Shown here in pieces: positions 1 to 8,440 of a stretch of 29,092 nucleotides of DNA. The notes below the pieces were generated by a model. That model was not told the origin of the DNA. It did not search any database and saw nothing but the letters and a program-made list of their open reading frames with translations. The number at the start of each line of letters is the position of its first letter. Within the stretch, counting starts at the first letter, position 1. The position numbers were made by a program, and so were the translations under genes. Source of the DNA: an uncultured Eubacteriales bacterium (GTDB lineage Bacteria > Bacillota > Clostridia > Oscillospirales > Oscillospiraceae); assembly GCA_900540635.1 (NCBI GenBank), contig UQGU01000029.1, forward strand, positions 1 to 29,092, given 5' to 3'.

Positions 1-31
1 CCACACCAGCGTGCGCGCTGGTTCGCAATGA
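1..31. repeat. Partial dispersed intergenic repeat at window edge
   Basis: The first 31 bases hold a hairpin (CCAGCG at 7-12, loop TGCG, CGCTGG at 17-22) followed by TTCGCAATGACA. I recall short palindromes ending in ...CGCAATGAC as common interspersed repeats in gut Clostridia, so this is probably the end of one that the window start cuts. No second copy lies in the window, so the identification rests on memory rather than on a match seen here. Confidence 0.35.
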
Positions 32-65
32 CAGAGCGTTTTCTAACAGCCCCGACAGTGGGAGC

Positions 66-632
66 CTAAGCCCGGCCGTTCTCTGCGGCGATTCGCTCCA
101 GGGGCAGCCGGAGATTGCCCTCCAGCAGAACCCCCATGCGGGAGATCATGCGCTCCACATCGCCGCGCATATCGGCGTTGAGCCATTCCAGCAGAATGCC
201 GGTGACGGCGCACTTGTAGAAAAGTGTCAGATAGTGGATGTCCTCCTCGGAAACGGTCATCCCGGCGGTCAGGTGCCGGATGAGCCGCTCCATCCGCTCC
301 TCGGAGACGCGATACAGGCTGCGCTCCAGATCCTCCCGATAGGCGGAGCGGTACACATGATACACCGCCCGGCGGTTTTCCAGGGCAAAGCTGGTGCACG
401 AGCGCAGACTCTCCTGCCAGGTGGTGACGTTCTCCTGGAGAACCCGGTCCACCACGGCGGCAAAGGTGGCCCGCAGAAGATCGTAGATATCCTGATAATG
501 GTAGTAAAAGGTGTTCCTGCTGATGCCGCAGGCACTGACAATGTCCTTTACGGTGATCTTATCCAGGGGATTCTGGTTGAGAAGCAGCAAAAAGGTGTCC
601 ATGATTGCTTTTTCCGTCCGTTCCTTTGCCAC
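66..632 (-). CDS. TetR/AcrR-family transcriptional regulator
   Basis: This 188-residue protein has a TetR-type N-terminal DNA-binding domain at about residues 5-55 (the ITVKDIVSACGISRNTFYYHYQDI segment is a typical helix-turn-helix). The C-terminal half is helical and should bind a ligand and form the dimer. The length is normal for the family. The start is GTG at 632, preceded by AAAGGAGG at 641-648. The gene diverges from the RND exporter at 856, the usual layout for a TetR repressor controlling an efflux operon. An imperfect inverted repeat at 674-712 between the two genes is a plausible operator. The ligand is unknown. The TetR assignment is firm; control of the neighbour is inferred. Confidence 0.88.
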   Translation of the reverse strand: MAKERTEKAIMDTFLLLLNQNPLDKITVKDIVSACGISRNTFYYHYQDIYDLLRATFAAVVDRVLQENVTTWQESLRSCTSFALENRRAVYHVYRSAYREDLERSLYRVSEERMERLIRHLTAGMTVSEEDIHYLTLFYKCAVTGILLEWLNADMRGDVERMISRMGVLLEGNLRLPLERIAAENGRA

Positions 633-673
633 CGAAGGGCCTCCTTTCGAAAATCGTATAATTATAATATTTT

Positions 674-712
674 AGCATATTCCGCCTGTTTCCGCAAGGC
701 AGGAAATATGCT
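674..712. promoter_or_regulatory. Inverted repeat, candidate TetR operator
   Basis: AGCATATT (674-681) is matched perfectly by AATATGCT (705-712), and the inner CCTG/CAGG bases extend the symmetry with a small bulge. The repeat overlaps a possible minus-strand promoter for the regulator (TTGCGG, 17-base spacer, TAAAAT read leftward) and lies upstream of the exporter promoter. Its position suits autoregulation plus control of the divergent operon. Binding is inferred, not shown. Confidence 0.45.
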
Positions 713-754
713 AATCTTTTTCTGACAAATCCGGCACTTTGCCTATTTTTTCTT

Positions 755-784
755 TTGGAGTTCTATGATATTCTAAAGTGTAAT
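755..784 (+). promoter_or_regulatory. Candidate sigma-A promoter for the RND/GLUG operon
   Basis: TTGGAG (755-760) and TGTAAT (779-784) are separated by 18 bases. The match is moderate. The resulting leader of about 65 bases contains a hairpin (TGCTGA 796-801 paired with TCAGCA 817-822, extended by GGGA/TCCC) followed by TTTTTT at about 833-838. That hairpin could fold as a weak terminator or attenuator, but the gap before the T run is too long for a canonical one. Confidence 0.4.
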
Positions 785-855
785 CTGGACAAAAATGCTG
801 ATGGGAAAAGCTCCCCTCAGCACCCCATAACTTTTTTAAGAAAGGAACCAATGCT

Positions 856-3318
856 ATGGAACAAGAAGAAAAGTCCGAAGGCGGCGGGATGCGGAAAATC
901 GCAGCGTTCATTGTGGACAAGCGAAACCTGTTTTTCCTGCTGTATGTGGTGGCGCTGGTGTTCTGCCTGTTCTCCCGGAACTGGGTCGAGGTGGAAAATG
1001 ACATCACCACCTATCTGCCGGAGGAGACGGAGACCAGGCGTGGCCTGACCGTCATGAATGACAATTTCATCACCTACGGCTCAGCCCGGGTTATGATCAC
1101 CAATGTGACCCAGGAGCGGGCACAGGCTCTGGCGGATCAGGTCGCGGACCTGGACGGCGTCTCCCGGGTGACCTTCGACAATTCTGAGGACCACTATCGC
1201 GGCACCGCAGCGCTGCTGGACGTGAGCTTCGATGGGACGGAGACGGATCAGGTGTCCATAGACGCCATGGAAAAGATCAATGAACTGCTGGAGCCCTACG
1301 ACAGCTATGTGGACACCACCGTGGGCGAGGACAGCTCTGCGGACCTGGCAAAGGAAATGGGTGTCATCGTGCTGATTGCAGCGGTGATCATCGTAGTCGT
1401 GCTGACGCTGACCTCCAAGGCCTATATGGAGGTGCCGGTGCTGGTGATGACCTTTGGCGCGGCAGCCCTGCTGAATATGGGCACGAACTTTTTGTGCGGC
1501 AAGATCAGCTTCATCTCCAACTCCGTGACGGTGGTGCTGCAGCTGGCCCTGGCCATTGACTATGCCATCATCCTCTGCCACCGGTTCTCTGCCGAGCACG
1601 TGACGCTGGATACCCGGGAGGCCTGTATCGAAGCTCTGAGCAAGGCCATCCCCGAGATCTCCTCCAGCTCCCTGACCACCATCTCCGGCCTGGGAGCTTT
1701 GGCCTTTATGCATTTTGGCATTGGCCTGGATATGGCTGTGGTGCTGATCAAGGCCATTTTGCTGAGCCTGCTGTCCGTGTTCACCCTGATGCCGGGCCTG
1801 CTGGTGCTGTTTTCCAATCTGATCGACAAGACCCAGCACAAGGAGCTGCTGCCCAAGATCACGGCCATCGGCAAGTTCGATGTGAAGACCCGCTTCATCG
1901 TGCCGCCTCTGTTTGTGGCGCTTACGGTGTTTGCCTGCTTCTTCGCCAACCGCTGCCCCTATGCCTATACCTACAATGATCTGACCACCGCCAAGCAGAG
2001 CGAGAAGCAGATCGCCGTGCAGAAAATCAAGCATACCTTCGGCTACAACAATATGGTGGCCATCATGGTGCCCTCCGGAGACTATGAGAAGGAGGGGGCC
2101 ATTCTGGAGACCCTGGACAAGGACAGCCGGGTGAAATCCACCATGGGCCTTGCCAATATCGAGGCCATGGACGGCTATGTGCTTACCGACGCCCTGACGC
2201 CCCGGCAGCTTTCCGAGCTGGCGGGACTGGACTACGAGGTGGCCCAGCTGCTCTATACCGCCTATGCCACGGACCACAGCCAGTACGGCGAGCTGATCAA
2301 CGGCATTGGCGCGTATAAGGTGCCCCTGTTTGATATGTTCATGTTCCTGAAACAGCAGATGGAGGACGGCAACATCACCCTCAGCGGAGAGATTCAGGAT
2401 ACCCTGGATAACCTCTTCGACCAGCTGGATCAGGCAAAGGTCCAGCTGCAAAGCGATAACTACAGCCGCATGGTCGTCTATCTGGACCTGCCCGAGGAGG
2501 GAGATGATACCCGGAGCTTCCTGGACGAGGTCCACGATCTGGTCCGCTCCTACTACGGAGACGACTTCTATGTGGTTGGCAACAGCACCAGCGCCGTGGA
2601 TCTGAGCTCCTCCTTCGCAGAGGACAATCTGCTGATCTCTATCCTGTCCGCGCTGTTTGTTATGCTGATCCTGCTGTTCACCTTCAAGTCGGCGGGCCTG
2701 CCCGTGCTGCTGATCCTGGTCATCCAGGGCAGTATCTGGCTGAACTTCTCCGTGCCTGCCATTGAGAATACGCCGCTGTACTTCCTGGGCTATCTGATCG
2801 TCAACTCCATTCAGATGGGCGCAAACATCGACTACGCCATTGTTATCTCCAGCCACTACACGGAGCTGAAACAGCAGTATCCTCCTAAGAAGGCCATTGT
2901 TGAGGCGCTGAACGCCTCCTTCCCCACCATCTTCACCTCCGGCACCATTCTGGCCGCCGCCGGCAGCCTGATTGCCGTGATGACCACCAACCCCGTCATC
3001 GCCACCATCGGCGACTGCCTGGGCCGGGGCACCATCATCTCCATTGTGCTGGTTCTGGCGGTGCTGCCCCAGATCCTGGTGCTGGGCGATACCATCATCG
3101 AGCGCACCAGCTTTGAAATGCCCGGCCTGGACCGGAAGATCCGCACGGCCAGCGGCACCATGCATGTCCATGGCCGCGTCCGGGGCTACATCAGCGGCGT
3201 GATCGATGCAGAGGTCAACGGTATCCTGACGGGCCAGATCAATGCCTCCATTGCCACCGGTGATGTGGAGATGGTGGAGGATCATCCCGCCTTAGAGGAA
3301 GGAGCGACGAAGCAATGA
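856..3318 (+). CDS. RND superfamily exporter, MMPL family, with bactofilin-like C-terminal tail
   Basis: This 820-residue integral membrane protein has the two-fold MMPL/RND layout. There is one membrane helix near residues 20-36, an extracellular domain, and a helical bundle at about 170-330. A helix near 350, a second extracellular domain and a second bundle at about 595-735 follow. The bundles carry the related signatures LALAIDYAIILCHRF and MGANIDYAIVISSHY, whose buried acidic residues are typical of proton-driven RND pumps. Such proteins export lipids, peptides or hydrophobic compounds. The last 55 or so residues contain short G-x-V/I-x-G repeats (HGRVRGYISGVIDAEVNG) resembling bactofilin strands. 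The start at 856 follows AGAAAGGAA. The stop overlaps the next start (ATGA), so the pair is translationally coupled. The substrate is unknown. Confidence 0.9.
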   Translation: MEQEEKSEGGGMRKIAAFIVDKRNLFFLLYVVALVFCLFSRNWVEVENDITTYLPEETETRRGLTVMNDNFITYGSARVMITNVTQERAQALADQVADLDGVSRVTFDNSEDHYRGTAALLDVSFDGTETDQVSIDAMEKINELLEPYDSYVDTTVGEDSSADLAKEMGVIVLIAAVIIVVVLTLTSKAYMEVPVLVMTFGAAALLNMGTNFLCGKISFISNSVTVVLQLALAIDYAIILCHRFSAEHVTLDTREACIEALSKAIPEISSSSLTTISGLGALAFMHFGIGLDMAVVLIKAILLSLLSVFTLMPGLLVLFSNLIDKTQHKELLPKITAIGKFDVKTRFIVPPLFVALTVFACFFANRCPYAYTYNDLTTAKQSEKQIAVQKIKHTFGYNNMVAIMVPSGDYEKEGAILETLDKDSRVKSTMGLANIEAMDGYVLTDALTPRQLSELAGLDYEVAQLLYTAYATDHSQYGELINGIGAYKVPLFDMFMFLKQQMEDGNITLSGEIQDTLDNLFDQLDQAKVQLQSDNYSRMVVYLDLPEEGDDTRSFLDEVHDLVRSYYGDDFYVVGNSTSAVDLSSSFAEDNLLISILSALFVMLILLFTFKSAGLPVLLILVIQGSIWLNFSVPAIENTPLYFLGYLIVNSIQMGANIDYAIVISSHYTELKQQYPPKKAIVEALNASFPTIFTSGTILAAAGSLIAVMTTNPVIATIGDCLGRGTIISIVLVLAVLPQILVLGDTIIERTSFEMPGLDRKIRTASGTMHVHGRVRGYISGVIDAEVNGILTGQINASIATGDVEMVEDHPALEEGATKQ

Positions 3319-5996
3319 AAAAGAATCTTGTGCGCATCCTTGCGCTGCTGCTGATTGCCGCCATGCTCCTGCCTTTGTGTGCCCGGGCAGAGGAAAATAC
3401 GGCGGAAGAGGACACCGAGCAGACGGTTTATGAAGAGTACCCTGTGTCCACGGCGGAGGACCTGGAAAAGCTTGCAGAGCTCTGCCGTCTGGACAGCGCC
3501 AGCAAAAATCTAAAGGTAATCCTGAATGCGGATATTGACCTGAAGGACATGGAGGATTTCCAGATCCCCACCTTCGGCGGTATCTTTGACGGGCAAAACC
3601 ACAAGCTCTACGGCCTGGTCGTGAACCAGGACGGCTCTGCCCAGGGCCTGTTCCGCTACATCCAGGAGGGAGCCACGGTCAAAAATCTGGAGATCATCGG
3701 CCGGGTGACCCCTTCCGGCAGCTCCACCAAGGTGGGCGGCCTTGCAGGCGTCAACGCCGGAACCGTTGAAAACGTCAGCTTTTTCGGTGCGGTCTGCGGC
3801 ATCAGCCAGGTTGGCGGCATTGTGGGCCTGAACGAGGTCAGTGGCAGAGTGGAAAAGTGCACCATGAAGGGCTATATCCGGGGCAGCAAGGTCCTGGGCG
3901 GCATTGTGGGCGAGAATGCGGGCGTTGTGTACGACTGCGTGAACAAGGCCAATGTGAACACGGTGCTGGCAACGGAAACCCTGTCCATTGAGGACATTAC
4001 GGTGCCCAGACTTACCAGCGATGAAGGCGGCATCAACGGCTCCGACATCGGCGGCGTGGTGGGCGCCAGCAGCGGCGTGATCCGGCTGTGCCGGAATGAG
4101 GGCAATGTGGGCTATCAGCACACGGGCTACAATATCGGCGGCGTGGCGGGCTCCAGCAGCGGCTTCATGGCGGACTGCGTGAACTATGGCGACGTGTACG
4201 CCCGGAAGGAGGGCGGCGGCGTGCTGGGCCAGATGGAGCCCAACAACATGCTGGTCTACGATGAGGACACCCTGCAAAAGCTGGAAAAGGAGCTCAATAC
4301 GGCCCAGGGCATCCTGAGCCGGGCGGCCTACGATGCGGGGAATGCCAACAGCACCATTCAGGACGGCCTGGTCCAGGTGGAGGCCTCTTTGAATGATGTG
4401 CTGAATGCCATCGACTATATGCTGGAGGTCGTCAGAGACAATATCTCCGTGGATGGCCCCAATCCGGACTGGAAGCCCGGGGACGATATTGAGCTGCCGG
4501 ACATCAACGTGGACAATAAGGACGCCATCTGGGCCGCCGCAGGTACGGTGGGCGACCGGATGAACGACCTGGTCTGGCAGATCAGCTCCGTGAGCCAGAG
4601 TGCCGCAGACGACGGCGGACAGGTCATCAGTGATCTGCAGTCCCTGGCAAGCCAGATGAGCCGGGTGGTCAACGTCATGAGCGGCCGGGAGGAAAACGAG
4701 AATGTGGTGCAGGATGTATCCGGCGAGGACCTGGAAGCGGACTCCGCCGGTAAGATCCGCAGCTGCATCAACTACGGCACCGTGAACGCCGACATCAACG
4801 CCGGCGGCGTTGTGGGCGCCCTGTCCTGGGAGAATGACAAAGACCCGGAGGACGATTTGACCGTCCAGGGGGACAGCTCCCTGAACTTCACCTTCCGTAC
4901 CCGGGCGCTGGTGTACCAGTGCCAGAACCGGGGCACCGTCACGGCAAAGAAGCAGTGCGCCGGCGGCATCGTCGGCAAGACGACCCTGGGTGCCATCGTA
5001 GGCTGTGAGGGCTATGGCACGGTGGATTCTCCCGATGCCAGCTACGTGGGCGGCATCGTCGGCCAGAGCCAGAAGCAGGTCTCCGACAACTGGGCCAAGT
5101 GCCATGTGTCCGGCGGCAATCTGTTGGGCGGCATTGCCGGTGAAGCCTCCCAGCTCATGGGCAATCGCGCCCTGGTGACGCTGGAGAGCACCGGAGAGTA
5201 TACCGGTGCCATTGCGGGCCGACTCTCCGGTGACGGGGAAAGCACGGAAAACCTCTTTGTCGATTCCGGGGCATTGGCCGGTATCGACGGCATCAGCTAT
5301 GCCGGCTCCGCCGAGCCCATCAGCTACAACCGCTTCATGGAGCTGGAAAATGTGCCGGAGTATTTTGGCAAGATGATCATCACCTTTGTTGCGGATGATG
5401 TGACCTATACCCGCCGGGTGGATTATAACCGCCGCCTGAAGGATGTTCCGGAGGTTCCGGAAAAGGACGGATGCAGCGGCGTGTGGGCGGACTTTGAGCC
5501 TGCCCATATCCGGGCGGACAAGACCGTCTACGCGGAGTATACCGATTTGCAGGCGGCAGCGGATACCGGCAGTGAGACGGGCCAGCTGGCCATTGCACTG
5601 GCAGAGGGCGCCTTCCCCTCCGGCGAGAACATGACGGCATCGGCCCTTGCTGCGGACCTGCCGGATGGTGCGGAGGCCGGATGGTGCCTGACGGTCCCGG
5701 AGGACGGGGCGCAGAGCCATGTGATCCATCTGCGCATGCCGGACAGCGAGAAAAAGTACACCCTCTATGTGGATACAGGAGACGGCTGGGAGGTTTCGGA
5801 GGCGACTCAGGACGGGAGCTACCTGATCTTCAGCGCTGCAGGCACCTCCTTCCGGGCTGCTCTGGCGGAGAAGAAGAGCGAGCTTCCGCTGATCCTTGTC
5901 TGTGCAGGAGCCGCTGCTGTGGTGGCCCTTGGGGCCGCACTGGTGCTGCATAAGAAAAAGAAGCGGAAGAAGACCGCTGCGAAGGCAGCAAAATAA
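3315..5996 (+). CDS. GLUG-repeat surface protein with signal peptide and C-terminal membrane anchor
   Basis: This 893-residue protein begins with a signal peptide (MKKNLVRILALLLIAAMLLPLCARA, cleavage likely after ARA). Two blocks of GLUG repeats follow, at about residues 135-305 and 490-655, each repeat around VGGIVG, LGGIVG or AGGVVG. Between them, at about 315-470, is a helical, probably coiled-coil insert rich in Gln, Leu and Asp. A segment near 685-745 (ITFVADDVTYTRRVDYNRRLKDVPEVPEKDG...) resembles Listeria-Bacteroides/Flg_new beta repeats. The C-terminus has one membrane helix at about 855-877 followed by a Lys/Arg-rich tail, so the chain is anchored with its bulk outside. The start has GGAAGGAG upstream and overlaps the exporter gene by 4 bases. 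The tight coupling suggests it is a partner or substrate of the exporter; this is inference. Confidence 0.87.
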   Translation: MKKNLVRILALLLIAAMLLPLCARAEENTAEEDTEQTVYEEYPVSTAEDLEKLAELCRLDSASKNLKVILNADIDLKDMEDFQIPTFGGIFDGQNHKLYGLVVNQDGSAQGLFRYIQEGATVKNLEIIGRVTPSGSSTKVGGLAGVNAGTVENVSFFGAVCGISQVGGIVGLNEVSGRVEKCTMKGYIRGSKVLGGIVGENAGVVYDCVNKANVNTVLATETLSIEDITVPRLTSDEGGINGSDIGGVVGASSGVIRLCRNEGNVGYQHTGYNIGGVAGSSSGFMADCVNYGDVYARKEGGGVLGQMEPNNMLVYDEDTLQKLEKELNTAQGILSRAAYDAGNANSTIQDGLVQVEASLNDVLNAIDYMLEVVRDNISVDGPNPDWKPGDDIELPDINVDNKDAIWAAAGTVGDRMNDLVWQISSVSQSAADDGGQVISDLQSLASQMSRVVNVMSGREENENVVQDVSGEDLEADSAGKIRSCINYGTVNADINAGGVVGALSWENDKDPEDDLTVQGDSSLNFTFRTRALVYQCQNRGTVTAKKQCAGGIVGKTTLGAIVGCEGYGTVDSPDASYVGGIVGQSQKQVSDNWAKCHVSGGNLLGGIAGEASQLMGNRALVTLESTGEYTGAIAGRLSGDGESTENLFVDSGALAGIDGISYAGSAEPISYNRFMELENVPEYFGKMIITFVADDVTYTRRVDYNRRLKDVPEVPEKDGCSGVWADFEPAHIRADKTVYAEYTDLQAAADTGSETGQLAIALAEGAFPSGENMTASALAADLPDGAEAGWCLTVPEDGAQSHVIHLRMPDSEKKYTLYVDTGDGWEVSEATQDGSYLIFSAAGTSFRAALAEKKSELPLILVCAGAAAVVALGAALVLHKKKKRKKTAAKAAK

Positions 5997-6006
5997 GGAA
6001 TTTCAG

Positions 6007-6049
6007 AATGCCCCGGTGTGGACGCAGAGGTCCACGCCGGGGCATTTTG
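6007..6049 (+). terminator. Rho-independent terminator of the RND/GLUG operon
   Basis: A 17-base-pair stem (left arm 6007-6023, right arm 6030-6046, one G-U pair, loop GCAGAG) is followed by a short T run. It starts 10 bases after the GLUG stop codon. Confidence 0.9.
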
Positions 6050-6055
6050 CAATGG

Positions 6056-6076
6056 CTGTGGAAAAGTTATCCACAG
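6056..6076. promoter_or_regulatory. Inverted pair of DnaA-box-like sites
   Basis: TTATCCACA at 6067-6075 is a perfect consensus DnaA box. TGTGGAAAA at 6057-6065 is the variant box TTTTCCACA on the other strand, with one base between them. Together they form a palindrome with CTGTGG/CCACAG ends. It sits between the terminator above and the phage cassette promoter below. Whether DnaA binds here is unknown; one such pair can also occur by chance. Confidence 0.4.
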
Positions 6077-6093
6077 GGGCTGTGGGAGCCCAT

Positions 6094-6122
6094 TTGACAA
6101 GTATCTATAAATGTGCTATTAT
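6094..6122 (+). promoter_or_regulatory. Strong sigma-A promoter of the phage-derived cassette
   Basis: TTGACA (6094-6099) and TATTAT (6117-6122) are separated by exactly 17 bases, one mismatch from the full consensus. Transcription should start near 6129, giving an 80-base leader before the tail-fibre gene. No terminator is seen before 9167, so the five genes are probably one transcript. Confidence 0.8.
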
Positions 6123-6209
6123 TCATGCAGGGTTGAGTTAAATGAACTGTATGGGGAGAAACTGCTGCATCCCCGGCGGTTCGGCCCATAAAAGGAAAGG
6201 AGAGAGAAT

Positions 6210-7331
6210 ATGCCGGAAATTCATATTGCGGTGGAGAACGGTGTGGCATCCCAGACGGACGGAACCGTCTATATCTGCGGAAGCGGTGATTTCACCGCCG
6301 TGTTTGCCTTTGGAGAACAATGGCAGGCTGAGGATCTGAAAACCGCCCGATTCCAGACAGAAAGCACCTATCAGGATGTGCTCTTTCGGGGCATGTCCTG
6401 CCCCGTGCCGGTGTTTACGAACGCCAGAAAGCTGGAGGTGGGTGTGTTCTCCGGAAATCTGCGGACCACCACGCCGGCCAGGATCGCTCTGCGGGAGGGC
6501 ATCCGGAGTGCCTGGGGCCCTCCGGAAGACCCGTCGCCCAGCCTGTACGATCAGCTGCTGGAGACGCTGGAGGATACGGGGCTGCGCCTGGAGGAGGTCC
6601 GGGACGGCGTGGTGCTGACGGTCTTTTTCCGGGGCGGGGAACAAAGGGCATTCCTGCGGCACAGCGAGGTCTATGTGGGCAGCGGCCCTATGCCGGAGGG
6701 CTACCGGGTTCAGGTAGACCCCACGGGGGAGAAGCCCCAGCTGCTTGTGCGGGCCTCGGACGGAAGCATCGTGCAGATTCCGGCCATCCAGGGTCCCAAG
6801 GGTGAGAAGGGAGAAAAAGGGGACAAGGGTGACCCCGGCCCACAGGGCCCCAGGGGGGACGTGGGGGCGGATGTGGTCCGCAGCGTTGCGGGGCAGCTTC
6901 CGGATGCGTCAGGGGGTGTCTCACTGAAGGCGGAGCACATCGGGGCTTTGCCCACCTCCGGCGGGGCCATGCACGGCGGGATCGATATGGGCGGCAACGG
7001 ACTCACGGACCTGAAAACACCCTCCGCTGCGGCAGACGGTGCGACCAAGGGCTATGTGGACGGAAAACGGAAGACCTTCACGGCGACCGTCGGCACCGGC
7101 TGGACCGGTTCCGGGCCTTACACCCAGACGGTGGCGGTTGCGGGCGTTCTGGCATCGGACATGCCCCATGTAGTGCCGGTGTATGACGCGGACAACACCA
7201 CGGCCCAGGCCCAGCGGGAGGCCTGGGGCTGCGTGAGCCGGGGCGTGGCTGCGGCGGGCGGCATTCAGTTTACGTGCTTCGGGGACAAGCCGGAGACGGC
7301 GATCCCCATTCAGATCGAGGTGATGCGGTAA
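6210..7331 (+). CDS. Phage tail fibre/baseplate protein with collagen-like repeat
   Basis: This 373-residue protein has an N-terminal domain of about 190 residues, probably the tail attachment part. It then has a collagen-like Gly-X-Y run (GPKGEKGEKGDKGDPGPQGP, about residues 195-225). Next comes the GALPTSGGAMHGGIDMGGNGL...GATKGYVDGK segment that is typical of phage tail fibres, and a C-terminal beta-rich part that may bind the host receptor. The start at 6210 has AAAGGAGAG upstream. It is the first gene of the cassette and overlaps the next start by one base. The phage-fibre assignment is good; the receptor is unknown. Confidence 0.8.
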   Translation: MPEIHIAVENGVASQTDGTVYICGSGDFTAVFAFGEQWQAEDLKTARFQTESTYQDVLFRGMSCPVPVFTNARKLEVGVFSGNLRTTTPARIALREGIRSAWGPPEDPSPSLYDQLLETLEDTGLRLEEVRDGVVLTVFFRGGEQRAFLRHSEVYVGSGPMPEGYRVQVDPTGEKPQLLVRASDGSIVQIPAIQGPKGEKGEKGDKGDPGPQGPRGDVGADVVRSVAGQLPDASGGVSLKAEHIGALPTSGGAMHGGIDMGGNGLTDLKTPSAAADGATKGYVDGKRKTFTATVGTGWTGSGPYTQTVAVAGVLASDMPHVVPVYDADNTTAQAQREAWGCVSRGVAAAGGIQFTCFGDKPETAIPIQIEVMR

Positions 7332-8035
7332 TGGGACAGTGCTTTTTGTATGGGAACGGCAGTGCGGGCACCGGACTGACCATTGTCTCCGGACTGACGG
7401 AACCGGTGAAGCCGAAGGAGAATATGATCTGGGTAAAATCCGACAAGGCCGGGAAGAAGTACGTCTTTGCGGAGGTTTTTCCCGAAACCCCGGCTGATGG
7501 GACCATCGTATTTTTGTCGAAAGCGAAATCCATTGCTTACAGTACGTATGTTTTTACATCCGGCGCGTGGGAATCGGCGGAGGCCAGTATGTACATTGGC
7601 GGGAAGTGGGTGACGGTCAGCAGCAAATTCGACGGGATTTTGTATGATGCCGGGGACCGATACGACGAGTGGACTGCCGATGCATCGGTGGGCGCGGAGA
7701 CATCGAGGAGCCCCACGCTGAGCGCTGCCACCAGGGCCGTCGGTGGCGTGGGTATCCTTTACACGAAGAACAAAGTGCTTATTGACGGCTTTACCGCCCT
7801 GCATATAAACGGCAAAACCGGCGGTGGCGGCTATATGGCCTATGTAACCTCCGAGCCGCCTGCGGCAGGAAAGGTTTCGGGCGTGTTGGCGTCGAAGACT
7901 CTGTCCTACTCTAGCGGTGGAAGCGGTGAGCTGGACGTAAGCGCAATATCCGATGGATATGTTGTGCTGTACACCGGTATCGGCCAAAGCAGTTTTTCGT
8001 ACAATTTTGACGTAAGCAAAGTCTGGCTGACGTGA
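7331..8035 (+). CDS. Phage tail/fibre-like protein, function unassigned
   Basis: This is a 234-residue protein rich in Gly, Ser, Thr and aromatic residues, with no signal peptide or membrane helix and a beta-rich look. The start is ATG at 7331, which shares its A with the TAA stop of the fibre gene; an upstream extension to 7274 would overlap that gene heavily. The position right after a collagen-type fibre and before the small tail genes and lysin fits a fibre tip or minor tail protein. Its second half looks less GC-rich in wobble positions than the fibre gene, which may mean a separate origin. I recognise no catalytic motif. Confidence 0.65.
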   Translation: MGQCFLYGNGSAGTGLTIVSGLTEPVKPKENMIWVKSDKAGKKYVFAEVFPETPADGTIVFLSKAKSIAYSTYVFTSGAWESAEASMYIGGKWVTVSSKFDGILYDAGDRYDEWTADASVGAETSRSPTLSAATRAVGGVGILYTKNKVLIDGFTALHINGKTGGGGYMAYVTSEPPAAGKVSGVLASKTLSYSSGGSGELDVSAISDGYVVLYTGIGQSSFSYNFDVSKVWLT

Positions 8036-8049
8036 GGGGGCGGAGCGAT

Positions 8050-8391
8050 ATGCAAATTTATATTGATGCTGATTTTAAGTGCTATACCGCCCCGAAGGAG
8101 GGGCTTGCAACCATCGAAACGGCCTTTTTTGATGGCAAGTGCGCCGCCTATATTGAGGGATACCGTTATGTACCTGCCGGGCAGACCTGGACACGGGAAG
8201 ATGGCACGGTATTTACAGGCGAAATGGTATCTCCCTGGAAGCCCTGGGCGGAACTGGACGCCGCTCAACGTGCCTATGAGCGGGAGCGCGCTGCCGCGCT
8301 GGAAGCCCAGAATGCCGAGCTGGTGGATGCCATGGCGGCCATGGTGGAGGATGTGTACAACGCCGATGTGGCCGCAATTGAGGAGGGATAA
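8050..8391 (+). CDS. Small phage tail-associated protein
   Basis: This is a 113-residue protein. The N-terminal half (MQIYIDADFKCYT... to GEMVSPWKPWAELDAAQ) is beta-rich, and the C-terminal third is an Ala/Glu-rich helix that may form a coiled coil. The start at 8050 is chosen because it follows GAGGGGGCGGAG. A GTG at 8032 would overlap the previous stop without a better ribosome site. Small proteins with the WKPW...L motif and a helical tail often sit just before the endolysin in Firmicutes prophages. That placement is the main evidence; the exact role is unknown. Confidence 0.65.
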   Translation: MQIYIDADFKCYTAPKEGLATIETAFFDGKCAAYIEGYRYVPAGQTWTREDGTVFTGEMVSPWKPWAELDAAQRAYERERAAALEAQNAELVDAMAAMVEDVYNADVAAIEEG

Positions 8392-8440
8392 CGCTATGCT
8401 TGGCGTTACCGTAAATATTTTTGACTGGAGGAAATTTGTT

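Noticed and set aside
796..822. Riboswitch or attenuator upstream of the exporter
   Set aside because: There is only a simple hairpin with a distant T run and no known riboswitch consensus.
1081..3285. 734-codon open frame on the minus strand opposite the RND exporter
   Set aside because: It is rich in His, Gln, Asp and Gly in a pattern typical of the antisense of a GC-rich gene, has no family likeness or ribosome site, and lies wholly within a well-supported gene.
3510..5951. 813-codon open frame on the minus strand opposite the GLUG gene
   Set aside because: It is antisense to a strongly supported gene with signal peptide and repeats, and its own translation is low-complexity and unlike a folded protein.
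6142..6339. 65-codon frame beginning upstream of the tail-fibre gene
   Set aside because: No ribosome site, unusual composition, and it overlaps the fibre gene, which has a strong ribosome site.
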